From positions 10,765,001 through 10,829,000 of the forward strand of contig CM073535.1 of the NCBI GenBank assembly GCA_037074615.1: a stretch of 64,000 nucleotides of DNA, written 5' to 3'. Position 1 is the first letter of the stretch, and each line of letters opens with the position of its first letter. The translations under genes and the position numbers were made by a program. Below are positions 54,301 to 59,450 of the stretch, one piece after another. Below the pieces are notes generated by a model. That model was given only the letters and a program-made list of their open reading frames with translations, did not search any database and was not told the DNA's origin. This DNA comes from Leucaena leucocephala. Its lineage: Eukaryota > Streptophyta > Magnoliopsida > Fabales > Fabaceae.

Positions 54301-55605
54301 TCACATTCACAATATGTTTAGGGGAGCTTTTACATTAAGACCATACACGTCTAATATAAAAACAAAACATAGTTGCTACATTACCTCCTCTCTCCTAAGT
54401 CTAATCTACTAGGAAAAGCAAGTATAAATAGAATTCCATTACCTTAGTGCCAGGAACAACATTATCAGGTATATGCGGGATGTGAGAATATTCTATGGCA
54501 GTTACATCAGAGTGCCCATCTGTGAGACCTAATCTAAGAAGTCGTCGATCACCTGAGCTTCTTGAAAATTCATCCACTGTGCCTCTAGAAATGTCCCTTA
54601 CTAAAGATATCTGCTCAAATGAACCAGAACCAAAAAGTCATTATGTATAGAGATAGAAATTATAACTCAAGCAGTTCTGAAGTTACAAGATTCAAGAAAA
54701 CCAGTTCCCTCTGCATTCAGTTGATGATATGGGAATAAATTAACAAAAGCATATGCCAAAAAATGGAAATATTATACCTTTGGTCGTTATTGTTTCAATT
54801 AATTTTTAATTTAGTCAGAATACGCTATAAAATTGTAATTAAATCTTTATTTCTTATTGTAGTCACTCATCATATTTTTTTAATATTTTATTAAATATAT
54901 GATTAATTTTACTTGGATACTTTTGTCTCTTTTGTGAGTATAAATCGTATATATTTGGAATTTTGAATAGCAAGACAACATATAGTTATTAATTAAATCA
55001 ATAAAATTGAACAAAATATTGAAAATTTAAAAAGCACTAAGTTAAAAAACTTGTAGTTGGCCCAAAAAATAAGTTAAAAAACAAGTTTCTAAATCGTGAG
55101 AACTAAATTAAATTAAAAGTGAGGAAACTATGATCAGGAGTGTAATTTACCGTTTAAAAAAAAAAACAGCAACTAAAGAACCGTAATTAGGAATTAGAAG
55201 CAACACCAATCCATAACTTTCATCCATTAGTAAATCCACAGAGTATCTAAACAGCACAAAATCCCAAAAATTGATTCGTCCGATATACCAAAGCAAACAG
55301 ACAGAGTTCAATCGAAAGGAGAAATAAGGGTAATAATTTGCCTGTAGGACTTTGGGGCCCTGAAGATAAGAAGACTTGCGAAGAAGAGAAGGGTCGGGCA
55401 AGGACTTGCCTCCGATTGATCTAAGGTCCAAATTCAATAGCTCCGACTCCACAGAATCAACCACCTTCGTTGCGTCAATGGCTAAAGCGTACTGAATGGT
55501 GATCGTAGCCTTCACTTGCTGCAAGTCTCCGAAACACCAGCCTCTTGTTCTTAGGGTTTCTAACACCCCTTCTGAGTCCTTCGATGCATTCGAAGTCGTC
55601 TCCAT
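21156..55605 (-). CDS. TDRD3/RMI1-like OB-fold (DUF1767) protein, split gene
   Basis: Seven exons join in phase: 55342-55605, 54443-54610, 46999-47215, 26444-26632, 26164-26352 (exon 4 copy), 21599-21867 and 21156-21314. The product is 484 residues, or 421 with one exon 4. The N-terminal 200 or so residues match plant RMI1_N/DUF1767 proteins as I remember them (RGWCFGDLQQVKA, DLRSIGGKSLPDP, RLLRLGLTDGHSDVTAIEYS, GIVCLN, LGGVVQSLYEEW). The middle is hydrophilic. The C-terminus is an Arg-Gly repeat. In animals TDRD3 binds TOP3B on RNA and DNA and RMI1 serves the dissolvasome; the plant role is inferred. No Tudor domain is seen. Introns of 20.4, 7.2 and 4.3 kb carry transposons. No stop interrupts the joined frame. 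Confidence 0.85.
21599..21867 (-). CDS. Exon 5 of the TDRD3-like gene
   Basis: 269 bp between the acceptor CATATAG and the donor CAG|GTCAGC. It begins by completing a valine codon, then reads VESAPIQNQAAAQKLLKKLS, a basic segment FRRGRKYRGKEKQ, then FTLEEYENRKLQAKHP and ENLAWQLQNQLNVDDSQ. The last segment is a short amphipathic helix conserved in plant homologues. The basic stretch may contact nucleic acid or act as a nuclear localisation signal. Confidence 0.88.
22038..22262. repeat. Diverged tandem duplication in intron 5
   Basis: Two units of about 113 bp follow each other. Both contain AATAAAAAT(A/G)AAAAGGGAT, AAGCCAA, a CAACTTGAGT/CGACTTAAGT core and ATATAATTTAAAGTAT. Several substitutions separate them, so the duplication is older than the exon 4 duplication. 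Confidence 0.75.
22877..23590 (+). pseudogene. LINE endonuclease domain (EEP/APE-like)
   Basis: The frame reads NILCLQETKW (Mg-binding Glu) and continues through INVISAYAPQVG and IFIGGDLNGHIG (catalytic D-x-N) to SQIDFFLVRS. It then ends in a lysine run and stop at 23588-23590, after TTQHRLMVLDV (the conserved His). These are the ordered motifs of the endonuclease/exonuclease/phosphatase fold that nicks target DNA for priming. The frame is lost before the reverse transcriptase. Confidence 0.85.
23591..25113 (+). pseudogene. LINE reverse transcriptase, frameshifted
   Basis: After at least one frame change between 23590 and 23924 the reverse transcriptase is open from 23924 to 24985. Motifs include NGKAVGPDGIPIEVWK, CANYRGIKLMSH, FIDLEKAYDRVPR (motif A Asp), GLHQGSALSPYLF (motif B) and FADDIVFVAES (catalytic Asp pair). 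A stop follows NFKLEL at 24985, and the sequence to about 25113 has further stops. The active-site residues survive, so loss of activity comes from frame breaks. Confidence 0.85.
25132..25692 (+). pseudogene. LINE polyprotein C-terminal segment
   Basis: A 186-codon frame after a further break. It contains YESECWVLKRQQEHK and EMRMLRWMCGHTRKDKIRNE, then RGRPKRTLKKIIERDL, the conserved C-terminal region of plant RTE polyproteins, and ends with VADPI. Confidence 0.85.
25723..26086. other. Intron 5 sequence between the LINE and exon 4 copy
   Basis: Host intron sequence with no gene or repeat recognised. Confidence 0.5.
26164..26352 (-). CDS. Exon 4, second (downstream) copy
   Basis: Identical in coding sequence to the exon at 26444-26632. 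It has its own acceptor CTCATGCAG and donor GAAG|GTGCTG. It is 189 bp with phase 1 at both ends, so including it adds 63 residues without shifting the frame. The intron between the copies is only 91 bp, short but within the range plants splice. Whether both copies, one or neither are included in mRNA cannot be told from sequence. Confidence 0.75.
26444..26632 (-). CDS. Exon 4 of the TDRD3-like gene, first copy
   Basis: 189 bp from the acceptor CTCATGCAG to the donor GAAG|GTGCTG. It starts by completing the glycine codon left open by exon 3, then reads YGDSNFRTGMPVAVAGKTGM, a Gln/Ser-rich middle, and PPKTDEEKPSSSGTRPKE. It is hydrophilic and probably disordered, a linker between the OB-fold region and the C-terminal half. 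Confidence 0.85.
26651..27071. other. Intron 3 sequence left of the gypsy element
   Basis: Host intron or older debris. No gene recognised; the short plus-strand frame at 26831-27019 has no recognisable character. Confidence 0.4.
27072..27393 (+). repeat. Truncated left LTR of the outer gypsy
   Basis: It starts TGCGTTAAGAAACC and runs parallel to the right LTR (GGCTGAATTAGATATTTT; AGAACAAGGGACCA; CTATAAATAGG TATA-like box). It breaks off after GTAGATTCT, where inverted internal sequence begins. Confidence 0.75.
27394..27866 (-). pseudogene. Inverted gypsy integrase C-terminus and chromodomain
   Basis: Minus-strand translation gives YAMLKLLKEILRNAQDQMK, RRELEFKEGDVAWLCVQHF, FGPYKILRKIRQVAYELP, HPIFDVSLLRPIYG and LVQWQNRPIKEAE. 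This is the linker after integrase and a chromodomain-like C-terminus of a plant Ty3/gypsy polyprotein, with internal stops. It is joined tail-first to the left LTR, and is cut at 27866 by the plus-strand copia. Confidence 0.75.
28078..28090 (+). other. Primer-binding site (tRNA-iMet type)
   Basis: TGGTATCAGAGCC, complementary to the 3' end of initiator methionine tRNA as used by plant copia elements. It lies 2 bp after the LTR end. Confidence 0.85.
28091..28669 (+). pseudogene. Copia gag remnant and protease start
   Basis: Heavily decayed. A repeated GC-rich segment (CCCGCGTCCGACATTGTCC and relatives at 28220-28400) interrupts the gag. An in-frame piece near 28565-28665 resembles the protease start with a D-T-G active site. 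Frame breaks make it non-coding. Confidence 0.5.
28675..28908 (-). repeat. 3' LTR of copia A
   Basis: 234 bp. On the minus strand it runs from TGTTAAAGATATTCAG to CATGGATTCACACA. It matches the 5' LTR except for a few substitutions and a 33-bp length difference. Confidence 0.92.
28909..30580 (-). pseudogene. Copia A reverse transcriptase and RNase H
   Basis: Minus-strand pieces in separate frames. 29987-30418 has WVFTPKYCVNGTLDKYKARL and MNVKNAFLNGELKKEVYM. 29201-29902 has LTVYVDDIVLTSDD (catalytic YVDD), KDLGKMKYFLGMEVA and RNase H TYADWAGDQDDRRSTSGYVT. 28916-29182 has the RNase H end and SKEQTADVLTKGLPRDKFE. At least two frame breaks prevent a full protein. Confidence 0.85.
30921..32180 (-). 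pseudogene. Copia A protease and integrase
   Basis: 31668-32180 carries the protease (CWIIDSGASDHMTNDVSLFS) and a pre-integrase segment ending LWHKLLGHPNFYYV. 31325-31675 carries the zinc-binding CDSCELAKHH and integrase core IIHSDLWGPS with TLIDDH. 30921-31250 carries the end of the core and ALLFGSNVPTYYWNDAILTG. Breaks between these remove the Glu-containing ENGIAERKN region from one frame. Confidence 0.85.
32208..33383 (-). pseudogene. Copia A gag
   Basis: The gag ATG at 33383 spans the LTR/primer-binding-site joint and reads MVSEPAASSIHPVVAES. After a frame change the UBN2-type gag continues with GDNYLDWSQSMLLALDGRDR and SDNALVASWLLNSMLPAGRR. A zinc knuckle follows in another frame: CEHCKKMGHTKDTCWDLYGK, with its CCHC ligands intact. 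Several frameshifts. Confidence 0.8.
33370..33382 (-). other. Primer-binding site of copia A
   Basis: Minus-strand TGGTATCAGAGCC directly abuts the 5' LTR. The first two bases also complete the gag start codon. Confidence 0.9.
33383..33649 (-). repeat. 5' LTR of copia A
   Basis: 267 bp, longer than the 3' LTR because a block with AATCCCTATAATCTCTCTCA is tandemly repeated once near its start on the minus strand. Confidence 0.92.
33655..35765 (+). pseudogene. Plus-strand copia pol after the nested insertion
   Basis: Protease end (HLDSILHVPHLPCNLLSVSK in corrected frame), then pre-integrase LWHKRIGYPNFFYLQKLL, ELAKHHRPTFSPSAYKP and integrase core VRGPFHIPNRTRSKYF with IFIDDHTRM. A frameshift near 34315 follows. 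ATHLINLFPSRALSFVTPLD and DPRSVKYIFLGYFNYQKSYR come from the integrase end. The reverse transcriptase begins ECKWVFTPKFNAGSSLNKYK and is cut short after LRTWFDRF at about 35760. Stops and shifts throughout. Confidence 0.8.
35766..36108 (-). pseudogene. Inverted gypsy integrase core, left arm of palindrome
   Basis: The minus-strand translation includes FITLAHPFTIKKVGVVLAKK and, frame-shifted, IVSDRDSLFMSAFW, the gypsy integrase core. From about 35770 to 36108 the sequence is the reverse complement, with substitutions, of 36109-36277 joined to 45557-45760. Confidence 0.8.
36278..36519 (+). repeat. 5' LTR of the inner gypsy
   Basis: 242 bp from TGTTATAAAATTTTG to GAACACAATA (the terminal CA became TA). 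Contains AGTCTATAAATAGC, a TATA-like box. Confidence 0.9.
36520..37530 (+). pseudogene. Inner gypsy gag
   Basis: A TGG-type primer site precedes gag remnants. MDFPKYDGKNIHSWILRCKQ resembles the start of the retrotransposon gag domain of Ty3 elements. A knuckle-like segment near 37482-37530 reads CFYYHELLSRDHRC in corrected frame, where the second Cys of C-x2-C is Tyr (TAC). Numerous stops. Confidence 0.65.
37531..38884 (+). pseudogene. Inner gypsy protease and reverse transcriptase
   Basis: Near 37718 an aspartic-protease active site reads D-N-G-S-T with DLGLAKRLGW; the usual form is D-S-G-S-T. The reverse transcriptase follows with SSPFFAPIVLVKKKDGT (38390-38440), CIDYRELNKCTIKKQYPIP and VLVFFDDILIYNSSMAEHVH (catalytic FxDD). 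It is cut at EYLGH by the hAT element. Frame breaks are present. Confidence 0.8.
38893..39075. repeat. hAT left subterminal GCCCG/CGGGC cluster
   Basis: About ten GCCCG or CGGGC words lie in the first 180 bp in both orientations (for example GGGCGGGCTGAAG and GCCCGCCCGTAT). A matching cluster is at 43110-43285. Such motifs in hAT elements are transposase binding sites; here this is inferred. Confidence 0.75.
40562..42887 (+). pseudogene. hAT transposase (BED finger, RNase H-like, dimerisation)
   Basis: Start ATG at 40564 (codon M-S-S-E-Q). Residues about 40-100 form a BED-type finger, but the C-x2-C pair reads CNYYG: the second Cys is Tyr (TAT). The catalytic region follows with TTDCWTSVQNSNYMCLTTHW and TVDNASSNDTTVAYLKKRL (first Asp, and Asp of the TVDNASSN motif), then RCAAHILNLVVSEGLKEM and CLDCPTRWNSTYLMLDSAVK. 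A frameshift near 42240 ends the first frame. The second frame, from about 42250, has LPGVDPELSLSAID and the dimerisation segment VSTVSSESAFSTGGRVIDAF. A 80-bp intron (42749-42828) with GT-AG ends joins the last exon 42829-42887, which finishes SESDEDDS. Probably inactive. Confidence 0.85.
43110..43285. repeat. hAT right subterminal cluster
   Basis: Dense GGGC, CGGGC and GCCCG words in both orientations up to the right end, mirroring the left subterminal region. Confidence 0.75.
43286..45290 (+). pseudogene. Inner gypsy RNase H, integrase and chromodomain
   Basis: 43290-43563 reads IVADKVSTDPKKIQAVVDWP, LRGFLGLAGCYRRFIKGF, the RT connection and RNase H start. From about 43680 the RNase H continues with YEKELLAMVLVVENW. 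Integrase remnants begin near 44045 and include GCDTCARC (zinc finger), then SPNGQTEVLNRCLES and WRYNTTFHTSTKATPYELLY. 44991-45194 reads RIHPTFHVSLLKLYPDPS and ITEVLVQWRG, the chromodomain. Many stops; sequence between RNase H and integrase seems shortened. Confidence 0.8.
45298..45556 (+). repeat. 3' LTR of the inner gypsy
   Basis: 259 bp starting TGTTATAAAGTTTCATTG and ending GGAACGCAACA. It is 17 bp longer than the 5' LTR because of an extra segment near TATGTCAATTCTTC. Confidence 0.9.
45557..46439 (+). pseudogene. Outer gypsy integrase end and chromodomain, right arm
   Basis: Plus-strand matches to SFFMSAFWREL and, in another frame, the polymerase-adjacent YHPQSDGQTE region (here decayed). 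LPSFAHE, then NMEGQLETRDAMLKLLKENL and a chromodomain-like LIQWQNRPIEKPTG and FPLFNLRTS follow. Several stops. It is the sense counterpart of the inverted arm at 27394-27866 and 35766-36108. Confidence 0.75.
46440..46834 (+). repeat. 3' LTR of the outer gypsy
   Basis: 395 bp from TGTTAAGAGACCATAGC to TCTTAACA, with CTATAAATAGGATTG as a TATA-like box. Its parallel at 27072-27393 confirms the element. Confidence 0.85.
46999..47215 (-). CDS. Exon 3 of the TDRD3-like gene
   Basis: 217 bp from the acceptor TTTGACAG to the donor CTCAG|GTTAG. It reads IRLEDKTVIRSGIVCLN, VLTILGGVVQSLYEEWQMNK and KYSGFSRPSLRKLEESDA, the end of the OB-fold and the conserved helix behind it. It ends with one base of a glycine codon that exon 4 completes. 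Confidence 0.9.
47216..47518. other. Intron 2 sequence
   Basis: Host intron, AT-rich, no feature recognised. Confidence 0.5.
47519..48370 (+). mobile_element. TRIM-like LTR element with truncated 3' LTR
   Basis: Begins TGATGCGGCCC and ends GGGTCCACATCA, flanked by a perfect 5-bp duplication AGGAA (47514-47518 and 48371-48375). A long first LTR ends at about 48257 and is followed by GTTGGTATCAAACTC, a methionine-tRNA type primer site. Only the last 75 bp or so of the LTR (CGCTAACCAATTCACAATTT to the end) recur at about 48294-48370. No protein-coding domain. The short internal part suggests a TRIM or an internally deleted gypsy/copia. Confidence 0.75.
48371..49081. other. Intron 2 sequence left of copia C
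   Basis: Host intron, no gene or repeat recognised beyond the AGGAA duplication at its start. Confidence 0.5.
49087..49364 (-). repeat. 3' LTR of copia C
   Basis: 278 bp. On the minus strand it runs from TGTAGGAAATCATGGG to GAATGCCGTTCAACA. The polypurine tract CAACTTGAGGGGAAG precedes it. Confidence 0.95.
49365..50051 (-). pseudogene. Copia C RNase H and C-terminus
   Basis: Minus-strand frame 49559-50068 reads LIYLSHTRPDIAYAVGVVSQ, ILTDADWAGDRDDRRSNSGY (first Asp of RNase H), VVARSSAEAELRAIALG (Glu) and KLYSDNMAAISMS (Asp). It is out of frame with the upstream pol because of an indel near 50060, and another break follows QSSPA at 49559. Confidence 0.85.
50052..52496 (-). pseudogene. Copia C pol: integrase and reverse transcriptase
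   Basis: 814 open codons. They start within the protease (HMTDDVSLFSTYTPATSH), then LWHKRLGHPNFQYMCK and the zinc motif CDTCELAKHH. The integrase core has VIHSDVWGPSRIPNRTRS (first Asp), QTIHTDNSTEYFNH (second Asp) and SPQENGIAERKNRH (Glu), so the D-D-E set is present. The reverse transcriptase follows with WVFTLKYRADGSLDKYKARL, YQMDVKNAFLNGELKEEVYM and AVYVDDIVLTGNDP. The domain order is integrase before reverse transcriptase, as in Ty1/copia. Only the flanking breaks inactivate it. Confidence 0.92.
52497..53794 (-). pseudogene. Copia C gag and protease start
   Basis: The start codon at 53794 spans the LTR/primer-site joint (MVSEPEEGSSAAES). The UBN2-type gag has GDNYVEWSQSMFLALDGRD, SDNSLVASWLLNSMLPALRK, then EERLFEFLVGLNPIYDDARG. 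The zinc knuckle reads TYDHCRKQGHTKDRCW: the first Cys of CCHC is Tyr (TAC). A TAG for the tryptophan before IIDSGALDHM stops the frame just ahead of the protease. A frame break also occurs at about 52920 after GKPPD. Confidence 0.85.
53781..53793 (-). other. Primer-binding site of copia C
   Basis: Minus-strand TGGTATCAGAGCC directly at the 5' LTR border. Confidence 0.92.
53794..54071 (-). repeat. 5' LTR of copia C
   Basis: 278 bp, equal in length to the 3' LTR, with about six substitutions between them. Confidence 0.95.
54077..54442. other. Intron 2 sequence between copia C and exon 2
   Basis: Host intron. A direct copy of the target ACCAT starts at 54072. No other feature recognised. Confidence 0.5.
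54443..54610 (-). CDS. Exon 2 of the TDRD3-like gene
   Basis: 168 bp, phase 0 at both ends, from acceptor TTTGAGCAG to donor AAG|GTAATG. Reads ISLVRDISRGTVDEFSRSSG, RRLLRLGLTDGHSDVTAIEY and SHIPHIPDNVVPGTK, the core of the RMI1_N/DUF1767 region entering the OB-fold. Confidence 0.92.
54611..55341. other. Intron 1 (GC-AG)
   Basis: 731 bp. The donor reads CTACAG|GCAAAT instead of GT, and the acceptor GAGCAG is standard. No transposon recognised; AT-rich. Confidence 0.75.
55342..55605 (-). CDS. Exon 1 of the TDRD3-like gene
   Basis: 88 codons from ATG at 55605. It begins METTSNASKDSEGVLETLRT and continues RGWCFGDLQQVKA, then ESELLNLDLRSIGGKSLPDP to GPKVLQ. The start is chosen because it is the only ATG in frame ahead of the conserved segment, and upstream in-frame sequence soon has stops. 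The frame remains open past the splice site, so intron retention would add unrelated residues. Confidence 0.92.
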
Positions 55606-55689
55606 TTTTTTAGCGCCACAGTATATTGAATGAAACTGAAGAAGTTAATCAACGGAGAAAAACCATCCTCACTCACATGTGGAAGTTCA

Positions 55690-55845
55690 AGTTCCTCGCA
55701 TTTGGACCAACTGAATGTAATTGGGCCTATATCTAAAATGTGAAATCTCCTTACATGTGGGCCGGCTCGATATAATTAGGCCTATTGGGTTGAGTATGCG
55801 GTCCATTATTTTTCGTACATATAATTAAGTTGGTTCTCAAGCCCA
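55690..55845 (-). promoter_or_regulatory. Possible promoter with TGGGCC-type site II motifs
   Basis: Upstream of exon 1, plus-strand TTGGGCCTAT (about 55719), GTGGGCCGGC (about 55756) and TATTGGGTTG plus AAGCCCAATT occur within 150 bp. TGGGC(C/T) site II elements are bound by TCP factors in many plant housekeeping and replication-related promoters. No TATA box was settled. Function here is inference. Confidence 0.4.
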
Positions 55846-55879
55846 ATTTTTCTGTATGGAGTAATTTTTTTTTTTTTGA

Positions 55880-56379
55880 TAAAAACTGGATTCATTCATT
55901 CACTAAAAAAACAAATAACAAAAGTAAAACTAGATTCCCTCGTCCATCCACACCTAACTATGAGTAGGCAATGGTTGATTAAGGATACAAAAACTATTCT
56001 CCATATTAAAAGACATATTAGCTAAATAATCAGCTAGAACAAGGTTTTCTCTAAAGCTACCACTAACTTGAACATGTCAATCTCTATAGAAACTCAACCT
56101 AGTGTCCTCAACAATATCCCTAAAGGCCTCTAACAAGTCGGTAAAGGGCTATTTTCCTGAAGTTCCTATTCCAACATGACTGCAGTCCATATATAATTCC
56201 GATAAGCTCGGCAATAGTGGTGGGAACCTTAGTGAGTTTACAACTGAAGGCACATATCCATCTGTTAGCATTATTTTTTATGACTCCTCCGCATCTGCTT
56301 TTACCATCCTATAAAGCAAATCCATCTATCACCAATTTGACATAATTATCCCAAAGAACACCTCATCTTTGTTTGTTCA
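55880..56379 (-). pseudogene. LINE RNase H relic
   Basis: Minus-strand translation reads LVIDGFAL-stop-DGKSRCGGVIKNN, then RWICAFSCKLTKVPTTIAEL and IYGLQSCWNRNF, the RNase H-like domain found at the end of many plant LINE polyproteins. Stops follow. The sequence is interrupted at 56379 by a copia and continues at 62585. Confidence 0.7.
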
Positions 56380-56762
56380 TGTTAGGAAATAGGTCAGTCC
56401 ACCCATGGTGAATTAGGCCCAGTCTATGAGGAGAAAATATAGAGGGAACAATTTCTTTTAAATATGAGAAAAATGAGGAAGTGGAAGTTATTTGGATATC
56501 CAACTCCCTCTACCATATATGCACGTACAAGAGCAGAAATAAATATGCATGTATAAGTGTTTCATGGTAGTCAGTTTTTCGGAGGTTCTCTTTACAAAGT
56601 GAGCATTTCTGGCTTGAGTTGGTTCCTCTCCCTCTGCACGTCCAAAACTCTTCCCTTGGTGAATTTGCTATGAAACGTACCAGAGTTCATATAAGGTACT
56701 CCGGTTGCGTGTGGGTATCTCAGTGGAAAAGAAACCATCTTAGGTACGCCTGAAAACCTTCA
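56380..56762 (+). repeat. 5' LTR of copia E
   Basis: 383 bp from TGTTAGGAAATAGG to GAAAACCTTCA. Confidence 0.93.
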
Positions 56763-56763
56763 G

Positions 56764-56776
56764 TGGTATCAGAGCC
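56764..56776 (+). other. Primer-binding site of copia E
   Basis: TGGTATCAGAGCC, one base after the 5' LTR. Confidence 0.92.
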
Positions 56777-57573
56777 ATATCCTCTGCTTTCGCATGCTTC
56801 TCTGTGATTTTTTGTTTTCTGGTTATACACTATTTTGTATGTTTATTTCTATTTTAGAGTGTTTATTTAGTGATAATATGCATAGAGCATGCATTTAAAC
56901 CATAAACAGAAGTATATTCAACATTAACAAAAATAGAGAACTTTTTATTTTGAAATTGAATCATTAGAAAATAGAGTTTTTAGGTCTTGAATTAGTCCTA
57001 TTGCGTAAAGCACAAAAAAAGAAAGAAAATGACACCAAGAACATCGAAATTGGACATCAAACGGAGAAGTTATGGGCAAAAAATGTGTCAGGTCCGTTCC
57101 AGTCAGGTTTGTGCGATCCGGCTGGAGGTTAGGGATGATCAAAATGAGCCATTTTAATCTTCCCAAAATGGCGTCGTTGTGACACCTGAAGAAAAAAGAA
57201 AAAGAAAAATCTAGCGCAGCACTGTTCCAGCGGACTGAGCTGCGTCTAGCCCAGTCCAATAACAAAAAAAGGAGGAAAATCGGGTGGCTGACATGTGGTA
57301 GCACCAAACGGACGCGTGAATTAGTTGAGAGTGGGCTTCGTTCAGTTTTTTTTACTTTTTTCTGAATTTTTTCTTCTTGGGGCGCGTGAGGGAGCGTGGG
57401 ACCTCCAATTGAGGTGCGGTTTATTCCTAAAAATCTCTAAAATCAATATCTTTATTTTGATATATAATTTGCCTAATTTTGGGGGTAATTCTAGACCTAT
57501 TTATGAATATTCAGTGTATTTTCTGGTGTTTTATAGTGTTTAAAAATTGCAAAAAATTTTGATAATTAATATT
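56777..57573 (+). other. Copia E leader
   Basis: About 800 bp untranslated sequence, more G/C-rich in the middle. No conserved domain. The open frame on the minus strand at 56945-57307 is considered chance. Confidence 0.45.
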
Positions 57574-58255
57574 TTTATTATTTAGGTGAAAATAAATTCA
57601 TCTAGCACTGAACTTATGGGATATACTTTAAATGATGGCATCTCATTCTTGGATGAGGTCAATAACCTAGAACCTTTAAGAGGACCCCGAGGGAGAACTA
57701 GAGGAGGATCTAGAACAAGATCTTGATGAACTTTCTGAAGAAAACCCAAAGGAGTTGATGAAGGAAGTTCCACAAAAGGAACCAGAAGAAATAAATGATT
57801 CTGAACTGTACTCAAAAACTTTATTCCCCATCAAACCACTTTCTCTACAACTTTTTATGATGTCTTCAGATTTAAACTCCAAGATGGTGCCTACTCTTAA
57901 CAGTGAATCTCAAGTTGAGGATGGAGAAGAAGTGAACTAGCCTCTAACACCTACTTTAACCATGAATATAGCTAAAAGAGATGTAGCCAAATTAACAAAC
58001 ATAAAAGGCGTTAATGGTGTGATGGGTGATTACATTCAATGCATGACAGATAAGGAGAATATTGAATTCTACTTGAAAGTCATAATGGAATATATAAGAG
58101 TAATAAGATTTAGAGGCAAACTCAAACTAGGACGCATGAGCAAGAAATATTGGCTTATAATAATAGAATTTGTATCTAACCTTATAAAGTCGCCTCGTGA
58201 GCTTAAGAAGCTAACAAAAGCGATGTTAGAATATTGTAAAGCTTATATCAAATGA
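57574..58255 (+). CDS. Extra coding-like segment between leader and gag of copia E
   Basis: From about 57755 an open frame of 61 codons reads MMKEVPQKEPEEINDSELYS (acidic and hydrophilic), then after a stop a second frame, 57962-58255, reads MNIAKRDVAKLTNIKGVNGV and YWLIIIEFVSNLIKSPRELK, ending with a basic helix. Neither is recognised and neither resembles copia gag, which starts about 450 bp further on. It may be a captured or lineage-specific additional ORF that has decayed, or leader sequence open by chance. Confidence 0.35.
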
Positions 58256-58712
58256 CGTATATTTGTATTTTGATTTCTATTGCTTTAATTTAAGCACGTG
58301 CTTTATTATTATTTTTTTTCTTTGTAAAGACTTGTCATTTATTACATGCTTTATATGTAAGAAAAACATGTTTCATTTCATTTCTTTATCATAGTTGTGA
58401 TTCATGTATACTTTTTTATAAGTGGGAGCTTTTTTATATGATAATATTCTAAAAAAGCAATATTTGATGAGAATAGTATTTATATTAATTTTTTATAGGA
58501 AATGATGGCGGTTCTAGTGCTTGTGTGATGGGAGGTACAAATATATTCTCCTGATTATGGATATAGTGATATTACTATTTTCTGATAAAAAATGATAAAA
58601 CTACGTGACATTATATTCTTTACATGTGCTATATATAAGTAAATTCACTTAAATGTTATATGGTTCAATAAGTTAATGTGGAAAAGGTTTGTCACAAAAA
58701 TGATATTGAATA

Positions 58713-59450
58713 ATGGCATCAAAGAACATTATTGCTGAATTGAACAAGGAAAAAACTCAACAGGGACAACTGGGATATTTAGCATCGAAAGGTCCAATAT
58801 ATTCTAGAAGAACATGATGTAATTGAGCCATTAACAATGGCCATGGTAAAGCCTGAGGCTGGAAATATGGCCTAGCACAGGAGAGACCAGGAAGTATACC
58901 TGTCTTGGAAAAGGAATAATAGCATCGTAAGAATCACCCTGCTGAGTGCAATGGCTGATGATTTAATGTGTGAGTTTGAGACATAGAACGTCATAAGTAA
59001 TGTGAATTGCCTTAAAGGATAAGTTTGGGGGAGTATCCACGATTAAGCTTAGAAGGTTGACTATTAAATTCGATACCTATAAGCTAAAACTAAATAATCC
59101 TATGAGGCAATATCTACGACAGATGTCAACAATGATTCATAAACTAAAAGAAACTGGACATAATCTATCTGATGAATAGCAAGTGCAAGCTGTCATCAGG
59201 TCGCTCCCTGCCAGTTGGGAGCACATGAAAGTCAATCTGACCCATAATAAAAATATCATCACTTTCAATGATGTAACTAAGCATTTGGAGCTAGAGGATG
59301 AACGTCTGGAGGCTTATAAGGCCACTCGACAAGCCTATTTGACCGAAAGTACTGGTTATTCCCAATCAAAGCTTGAATTCAAAAAGGGCAAGAAATTTCA
59401 AAAAAATTGGAAGAAAGGCAGTCCTCCACCTAAGAAGGGAAAGCAACAGT
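58713..59450 (+). pseudogene. Copia E gag
   Basis: The start MASKNIIAELNKE is followed by frame breaks. The later part is open (59183-59452): QAVIRSLPASWEHMKVNLTH and LELEDERLEAYKATRQAYLT, the UBN2-like gag segment with its helix-rich end, then a lysine-rich tail. Confidence 0.85.

Noticed and set aside
56945..57307. Minus-strand 120-codon ORF in copia E leader
   Set aside because: Antisense to the element and without any recognised motif; most likely chance.
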